From contig JADFMS010000030.1 of assembly GCA_022563775.1 (NCBI GenBank), positions 1 through 18,976 on the forward strand: a stretch of 18,976 nucleotides of DNA. The letters run 5' to 3'. The translations under genes and the position numbers were made by a program. This document shows, one piece after another, positions 14,576 through 18,976 of this stretch (within the stretch, counting starts at the first letter, position 1; each line of letters begins with the position of its first letter). The notes under the pieces are model-generated. The model had not been told where the DNA came from, did no database searches, and worked only from the letters and a program-made list of their open reading frames with translations. This stretch comes from Fidelibacterota bacterium. GTDB lineage: Bacteria > Marinisomatota > SORT01.

Positions 14576-16315
14576 TCATCCAGATGTCCCGGCAGGGTAT
14601 TCCGTTTTGTGTATTCGCTCTTTTTGTATCCATTTAAGAAGAGTGGGTTCATTGGATTTATCCGCTGAGATAAGGAAAATTTTACGCTCTGCTCTTGTTA
14701 AAGAAACTATGAACTTACGGATGTCTTTATTCGTTATCTCACTCCCAATTTTCTTCTCATTGAAAAACTTATCGTCAAAGTGAGTGATAAATACGTAGTC
14801 TGCTGAAAGCCCTTTTGCCCTTTCGACAGTCGTGAGCTGGACGTGTAGGTTTTTTAAACCTCGGTTGGCAATCCTTTGAGAAACAGGGGGAAATTCTTTT
14901 CTCAGATGACTTTTAACCAAATCTTGAGGATTTAAGTTAACCATTCTTGAAATTTCATCTATCCCATTGTCAGTCATTGAATCTGGTTCATCTCTTAGTT
15001 TACGAAGAGATGTTAATATCTTTTTAATCTCTTTTTTCTCCTGAGGATCTATCATATTCATAAAAAGTTCAGCGCCTTCTTCATTGCTCATCTTCAGCAC
15101 CTTTTGGAATTCTTCAGGCTTGAGCCGAAACTTTGACACCATGCGCCAACCAAGATTACTTTTACTATTATTCTTCTCAAGCAGAATTTTCAATCCATCA
15201 ATGAGCTTTTGATCTTCTGGAGCCGGATTCTTACCTGTATCAATATTCAGAAACCCCTTATTCATAAGTGCTTTGGCTATATAACGACAATGTTTCCCCC
15301 ATGGCGAAATGATGAGAACTGAGAACTTTTCTCTTTCAATCTTGGATGCTTTATCTAATTCAATTTCAATAAATGAAGGGATTGCATTATCAAATGTTTT
15401 ACAATGTATAATTTCTGGATGGAGTAGACTAATTTTATCCTTTTTTTCTTGGTCAAAGTATTGATACCGTTTATCGACTCTATTTTCCAGAAAACCACTT
15501 GAACGTGCTCCATTAATTATATCGTTGACTGCTTCCACTATCACACGTGGACATCGTCGACAATAAGGAAGAGTAAAAGCTTCGTATTCACCATCGTTAT
15601 TATTAAACCTCTCGCGGATATATATCGTACTTGTATCTCTGATATCCTTGTATAAGGCCTGGTCATCGTCTCCAACAAAGATTATAGGACTTTTACGCAT
15701 AAGTTGGTCGATAAGGGATATCTCCAATCTGTTGAAATCTTGAAATTCATCAATAAGTACTAAGTCATATGTAGGTATCTTATTCTCATGCCTCTCAAAA
15801 TATTTCAACAATGCAAATATTATATCAGAAAAACCATAGTACTTGCCGCAGTACTTGCCGTAGTAGTCTTTTCTTTTTTTGTAAAACTTTATGAGTTCGT
15901 TATCATCGTCTCTGTTATTAAACAATTTTTCAAACTCAATCTCTCCCCCCTCCAAACCTCGATAGTCCTCTTCAATAACCTTGGGAAGATTTGGGGAAAT
16001 CTTGATATCCTTGTATTTCTTTTCTCCTTTATGTCTGACGTTTCTTAGACATTCTAATGCGAAACCGTGCAGAGTTTTAACTTTTGATAATCCACTGAGT
16101 TCTAAGGATAAATCATCAACGAGTGAATTAACAAAAGTTAATGTAAGTGCCCCCTTACTATTTATCATCTTTTCGATCAACATTTTAAATAAGTAGGTTT
16201 TTCCCGTGCCGGGTCCTGCAACAACAATCTTCTTTCGTGACTGAGATTCAATGATCTTGTTTAGGTGTCCATCACTATCTCTTACAGCATTGGCATATTT
16301 GTCGTCTTTATTCAT
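14576..16315 (-). CDS. UvrD/PcrA-like superfamily 1 helicase, solitary
   Basis: 579 residues with the full SF1A motif set: Walker A GPGTGKT (34-40), motif Ia TLTFVNSLVDDL, Ib KTLHGFA (80-86), Walker B LVLIDEFQD (185-193), motif III FVGDDDQALY (213-222), a motif IV-like LPYCRRCPRVIVEAVN, motif V LTTVERAKGL (494-503) and motif VI IVSLTRAER (536-544). It should be an active ATP-driven DNA translocase or helicase. At 579 residues it is shorter than housekeeping UvrD/PcrA (over 700) and closer in size to accessory UvrD-like helicases such as Gabija GajB. There is no OLD-family GajA partner, nuclease or methylase beside it. The gene looks AT- and Lys-rich compared with its neighbours and lies alone between two copies of a palindromic element and two tRNA fragments, which suggests acquired DNA. 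A defence or plasmid/phage role is inference. Confidence 0.9.
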   Translation of the reverse strand: MNKDDKYANAVRDSDGHLNKIIESQSRKKIVVAGPGTGKTYLFKMLIEKMINSKGALTLTFVNSLVDDLSLELSGLSKVKTLHGFALECLRNVRHKGEKKYKDIKISPNLPKVIEEDYRGLEGGEIEFEKLFNNRDDDNELIKFYKKRKDYYGKYCGKYYGFSDIIFALLKYFERHENKIPTYDLVLIDEFQDFNRLEISLIDQLMRKSPIIFVGDDDQALYKDIRDTSTIYIRERFNNNDGEYEAFTLPYCRRCPRVIVEAVNDIINGARSSGFLENRVDKRYQYFDQEKKDKISLLHPEIIHCKTFDNAIPSFIEIELDKASKIEREKFSVLIISPWGKHCRYIAKALMNKGFLNIDTGKNPAPEDQKLIDGLKILLEKNNSKSNLGWRMVSKFRLKPEEFQKVLKMSNEEGAELFMNMIDPQEKKEIKKILTSLRKLRDEPDSMTDNGIDEISRMVNLNPQDLVKSHLRKEFPPVSQRIANRGLKNLHVQLTTVERAKGLSADYVFITHFDDKFFNEKKIGSEITNKDIRKFIVSLTRAERKIFLISADKSNEPTLLKWIQKERIHKTEYPAGTSG

Positions 16316-16448
16316 CTCGTAAATGTAATCATTGGAATAACGAATATTACCATATTATTCTTTACTGCTAAATTCAGGATATAATGGTTTCATAAATGCT
16401 TGATTGATATCGTCTGTTACTAAGTCCGCATAAATTTGAGTTATCACA

Positions 16449-16480
16449 ATACTTCGATTATGATATGAAAGTCGAAGTAT
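16449..16480. repeat. ~34-bp palindromic element, copy right of the helicase gene
   Basis: Arms ATACTTCGA (16449-16457) and TCGAAGTAT (16472-16480) enclose a 14-base centre, TTATGATATGAAAG. Arm sequence and centre length match the copy at 14402-14435, and the right half of the centre (ATATGAAAG) is identical. The two copies have the same orientation and bracket the helicase gene. Confidence 0.82.
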
Positions 16481-16560
16481 AGTTTTTCAAAGAATCAATT
16501 ATCGGATATTTATTGCTGACATCATTTTGAATTTTGATGAGCATAGGAATGGTTAAAAAA

Positions 16561-16622
16561 GTTTCCATATATTTCCAGTAAACACCCTTAATATGTGTTA
16601 ATATATGATAATATATGTTAAT
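16561..16622. repeat. TTTCCAGTAA motif and three 10-bp AT-rich iterons
   Basis: GTTTCCATAT-ATTTCCAGTAA (16561-16581) resembles the paired motif at the outer ends of repeats A and B. From 16589 follow three tandem 10-mers, TAATATGTGT, TAATATATGA and TAATATATGT. Together with copy B to the right they give motif arms on both sides of the tRNA fragment, as in an attachment site. That function is inference. Confidence 0.55.
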
Positions 16623-16710
16623 TGCTCCTCTTTAAATCAAGTGCCTCAAAAACCATATATCCCGATTGATCGTGCTGTCAGGGCAAGCCCTAACTATCAC
16701 TTATGTAAGT

Positions 16711-16837
16711 GGGCCCTGCTGGACTCGAACCAGCGACCGTCCGATTATGAGTCTGTAGGGCGATACGTGTAACTTACTGACTGTTAGCAAGTTACAGGAT
16801 GTGGCGAATTACGGTTTCCGGTTATTTCCAGTAAATT
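16711..16837 (-). repeat. Copy B of 127-bp repeat carrying a tRNA-Met(CAT) 3'-half fragment
   Basis: The minus strand shows anticodon loop CTCATAA, a perfect T-arm GCTGG-TTCGAGT-CCAGC and acceptor AGGGCCC (16711-16751). Nothing upstream pairs with the anticodon stem 3' strand TCGGA, so the tRNA is cut at its anticodon loop. The inverted repeat TAACTTACT/AGCAAGTTA and tandem TTTCC(G/A)GTTA-type units follow as in copy A (2540-2666). The T-stem is better preserved here, suggesting the younger or less decayed copy. Confidence 0.86.
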
Positions 16838-16865
16838 TTACTGCAAATTATTCATAAAGTGAATT

Positions 16866-16931
16866 CTATTTCAGCAGCACCATCTTCCTCGTCTGGACGA
16901 AATCACCTGCTTGGAGTCGGTAGAATCGAAT
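16866..16931 (-). pseudogene. Orphan T9SS sorting-domain tail (21 residues)
   Basis: The minus strand reads FYRLQAGDFVQTRKMVLLK-stop directly after an in-frame TGA two codons earlier. It is only the last strand of a type A sorting domain. It follows the TPR lipoprotein gene by about 45 bp in a different frame, so it cannot be its C-terminus without a shift. Apart from about three bases it is the same DNA as the tail at 11055-11141. Confidence 0.85.
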
Positions 16932-16974
16932 TCAAAAAGACCAGCTAAGCCTTATTGAACAGTATTCTCGTGAT

Positions 16975-18450
16975 TTATTCGCTCAAGGCAGCCCTGGCTT
17001 CTGAGCGCACGAAGGCGTAATTGAGGTTACTCTGGTTCCAGTGGGCAACCTTTTCAAACAGCTCTGCCCCCCTTGCTTCATCACCTGCCTCCGACTCTGC
17101 AACGGCTAAGAGGTAAAGCGTATAAGGCTCTTCTTGATCCGCTTGACTGAGATGTTCTATAGCCATCGCATACTCGCCCTTCTCGGAATAGATGTATCCC
17201 AGGAAATCGTGATAATCCTCTATTTCCTTTGGATCCATCCCCGCTTCGATCTTAGCCTTGAATTCATCTGCCTTCGCCATGGCGACTTCGAAATCCTGAC
17301 GCTTGGCTGCAATACGCGCCTCATTAAAGAGTGTGGTTTTAGCAAAGTTTTCCTTAGTGGCCGACGATAGATCGGATTCGGTTACGACTCTCATGCATTC
17401 CACATTGCTTTGCTCGGCTTTGTCAGGGTTCCTCATCTCAATGTAGATTAAACACTTTGCTGAATGAATGTTCGCCTCCAGATTGGGTAGGCCAGCTTCG
17501 ACAGCCATCTGTAACCCTTTGTCAGACTCTGCAATTGCCTCCTCATATTTGCCTTCATATAGATATGAGTTACGGACCCGTAGCACATCGATGATTTTTC
17601 CTGATGGTGTTGTTTCTATTTTCATAGTTTTGCGATAGGCAGCTCGTCCATCGTCATACTTGTTCATAAACACCAGATTGTCACCGATCTTTCGTTGTGA
17701 AATAACAAACGTGCTGTTCAAATCTAGCGCCATCTGGTAATGTTTGATGGCATCTTGGTGTCGTCCCATCTTTGTATAGAGATCAGCCATGGAATCGTGG
17801 GGATTGGCTTCATCGGGAATCAGGCGGATATAGTTCTGGAAAGCCTCTTCCGATTGTTCATACTCACCTATCCCGAGGTAGGCGTAGCCTAAAGCATTGT
17901 AAACGGGAGTAAAGTCACTGTCGATCTCGATTGCCTTTTGATACTCAGCAATCGCATTATTGTCCTCGTCTCGAGCTGTGTAAACAAAACCCAAGAACAA
18001 ATGCGCCTGCGTGTCATTGGGAAATTTTTCAATCAGTTGCTCTAATATTTCTATTTGCTTGATGGGATCGTTTTGTGCATTCGCCTGTTGCGCTTCAATA
18101 AATAGTCGCTCACCTTCGGATACATTTGGCGCCAGGGCGACGGCATGCTGCAAATGTCGCTGGAAATCCATTGTAGATGGAGCGGTATAAGCCCGGTATA
18201 AATGGGCAGTGGCGAACTCTGGATCCTTTTCGATCGCCGCGGAGAAGAGTTCCCTGGCTTCAGAGATTCGTATATTATCGAACTGCGCACGAGCCTGTAG
18301 GAAGATTGCGCGTGCCTCCTCCGATTGGGTGGTGAGAGGAACCTCTACCTGTATGGCGACGACGATGGGCTTTTCCTCTTTTGCGCGGCTGGAACACCCT
18401 GTTTGAAGGAATGTCGCAATCATTAGTGTAATAATCAAAAAACTTCTCAT
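16975..18450 (-). CDS. TPR-repeat lipoprotein
   Basis: 491 residues. The lipoprotein leader MRSFLIITLMIATFLQTGC has Cys19 as the anchor. From about residue 43 to the end the chain is built of helical TPR units, clearest at about 146-245 (AHLFLGFVYTARDEDNNAIAEYQKAIEID, then YNALGYAYLGIGEYEQSEEAF, then DSMADLYTKMGRHQDAIKHY). No catalytic motif is visible. The protein probably acts as an outer-membrane or periplasmic scaffold with unknown partners. The start is secure: a full AAGGAGGTT lies 4-5 bases before the ATG. It appears to be a single-gene unit. Its last residues show no T9SS tail, although a tail fragment lies just downstream. Confidence 0.88.
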   Translation of the reverse strand: MRSFLIITLMIATFLQTGCSSRAKEEKPIVVAIQVEVPLTTQSEEARAIFLQARAQFDNIRISEARELFSAAIEKDPEFATAHLYRAYTAPSTMDFQRHLQHAVALAPNVSEGERLFIEAQQANAQNDPIKQIEILEQLIEKFPNDTQAHLFLGFVYTARDEDNNAIAEYQKAIEIDSDFTPVYNALGYAYLGIGEYEQSEEAFQNYIRLIPDEANPHDSMADLYTKMGRHQDAIKHYQMALDLNSTFVISQRKIGDNLVFMNKYDDGRAAYRKTMKIETTPSGKIIDVLRVRNSYLYEGKYEEAIAESDKGLQMAVEAGLPNLEANIHSAKCLIYIEMRNPDKAEQSNVECMRVVTESDLSSATKENFAKTTLFNEARIAAKRQDFEVAMAKADEFKAKIEAGMDPKEIEDYHDFLGYIYSEKGEYAMAIEHLSQADQEEPYTLYLLAVAESEAGDEARGAELFEKVAHWNQSNLNYAFVRSEARAALSE

Positions 18451-18453
18451 GAT

Positions 18454-18462
18454 AACCTCCTT
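18454..18462 (-). promoter_or_regulatory. Strong Shine-Dalgarno AAGGAGGTT
   Basis: A near-perfect anti-16S match 3-4 bases upstream of the TPR lipoprotein ATG. Other minus-strand genes here have weak or no such site, so this gene is probably translated well. Confidence 0.8.
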
Positions 18463-18937
18463 ATTCTTATGCCTCGTTGATGCGTGTCAGGTGGCTTAAG
18501 GATTGACCAGATGGACTTACTGCACCATATACTGTAAAATTGCAATATAAGACCCGCTTCCTGTCATATAGGCCTTTAAGTTTAATCAACTATTTCGCCA
18601 CCCACTACAGCCCGCCTATTTCTAATGAATAAATTACTAATAGAATAATGTTTAAGGTATACATTTAATTTTGGAATATCAAGATTTTTTAGTAGGACAG
18701 CAGCGTGCCCACACAAAGCTCACTAAAAGACATAAAACAACACGAAACTTCACCTAAATTCATTTTCTCTGAAACATCAACTCTCGAATTATTCTCTCTT
18801 ATTCACCAAACGCTGACCCTTCCCCGGAATCCGTACCAACACTACATCCAATTGAAAATAAAAGTTTGTGTTTTGGCACCGTAAGGGGAGCCAAGAGATA
18901 AGTATTTGATATTACTTTACTTAGAGTTAGATGACTC
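18463..18937. other. 475-bp gap at the right end
   Basis: No gene or RNA recognised. It holds copy 2 of the dispersed repeat (18705-18761) and presumably the TPR lipoprotein promoter close to 18480-18560. Confidence 0.5.
18705..18761. repeat. Dispersed repeat, copy 2
   Basis: GTGCCCACACAAAGCTCAC and AAACAACACGAA match the copy at 14151-14207 in the same orientation, with scattered substitutions. It is non-coding. Confidence 0.6.
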
Positions 18938-18976
18938 CTACTTCAAATATATCATCTTCCTCGTCTGGACGAAATC
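18938..18976 (-). CDS. C-terminal end of a T9SS cargo protein, running off the right edge
   Basis: The minus strand reads DFVQTRKMIYLK-stop, the end of a type A T9SS sorting domain. Because the window stops here I cannot tell a true gene end from another orphan tail like those at 11055 and 16866. The 12 visible residues differ from the 16866 tail only at VL to IY. Confidence 0.6.
   Translation of the reverse strand, partial: DFVQTRKMIYLK

Larger units (their letters stand above)
16316..16974. other. 660-bp gap upstream of the helicase, rich in repeats
   Basis: No gene apart from the 21-codon T9SS tail. It holds the second palindrome (16449-16480), the TTTCCAGTAA motif with the 10-bp iterons (16561-16622), repeat copy B with the tRNA-Met fragment (16711-16837) and the orphan T9SS tail (16866-16931). 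The helicase promoter must lie in 16316-16450; no clear motif is visible. Confidence 0.55.

Noticed and set aside
14401..14652. 83-residue minus-strand frame overlapping the helicase 3' end
   Set aside because: It overlaps the helicase in another frame, runs into the palindrome, has no ribosome site and no recognisable family.

Overview
The window looks like a chromosomal segment of a marine-type bacterium of the FCB group. Candidatus Marinimicrobia (Neomarinimicrobiota) or a close relative is my best guess. The basis is several gene 3' ends coding for the type A sorting domain of the type IX secretion system (T9SS), a large ASPIC/UnbV-VCBS lipoprotein, a class III cyclase fused to TPRs, and a NagB-like protein of the Bacteroidetes-type subfamily. 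Phylum assignment is inference from family content only.

Layout. The 3' end of aroQ (+) converges on a 2.1 kb minus-strand ORF and shares a perfect bidirectional terminator with it. That ORF looks chimeric: a glucosamine-6-phosphate deaminase-like N-terminus is joined in frame to a beta-propeller/T9SS-tail C-terminus. A gene-poor stretch follows with a tRNA-Met(CAT) 3'-end repeat and a 10-bp-period array. Next is a 1117-residue VCBS/ASPIC lipoprotein (-). Then come a broken IS3-like transposase piece and a second, broken copy of part of the nagB-like region. After these are an M16 zinc peptidase (+), a small lipoprotein of unknown function (-), and a probable two-gene cyclic-nucleotide operon (-): a stand-alone cNMP-binding protein followed 3 bp later by a membrane-anchored class III cyclase with TPRs. 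An AT-rich accessory segment follows. It holds a solitary UvrD-like helicase between two copies of the same ~34-bp palindrome, with tRNA 3'-end fragments on both sides. The window ends with a TPR lipoprotein (-) and the last codons of another T9SS cargo gene (-).

What ties the region together is recombination debris. Two directly repeated 127-bp copies of a tRNA-Met 3' end plus neighbouring sequence (about 90% identical by eye) bracket 14.2 kb, as expected for stacked integrations at one tRNA gene. Near-identical T9SS tail fragments sit just downstream of two unrelated genes (the cyclase and the TPR lipoprotein) without being translated with them, and the same tail type ends the gene at the right edge. 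The chimeric ORF at the left may be a case where such end-swapping gave an in-frame fusion. No complete integrase, transposase, CRISPR array, rRNA or intact tRNA was found.
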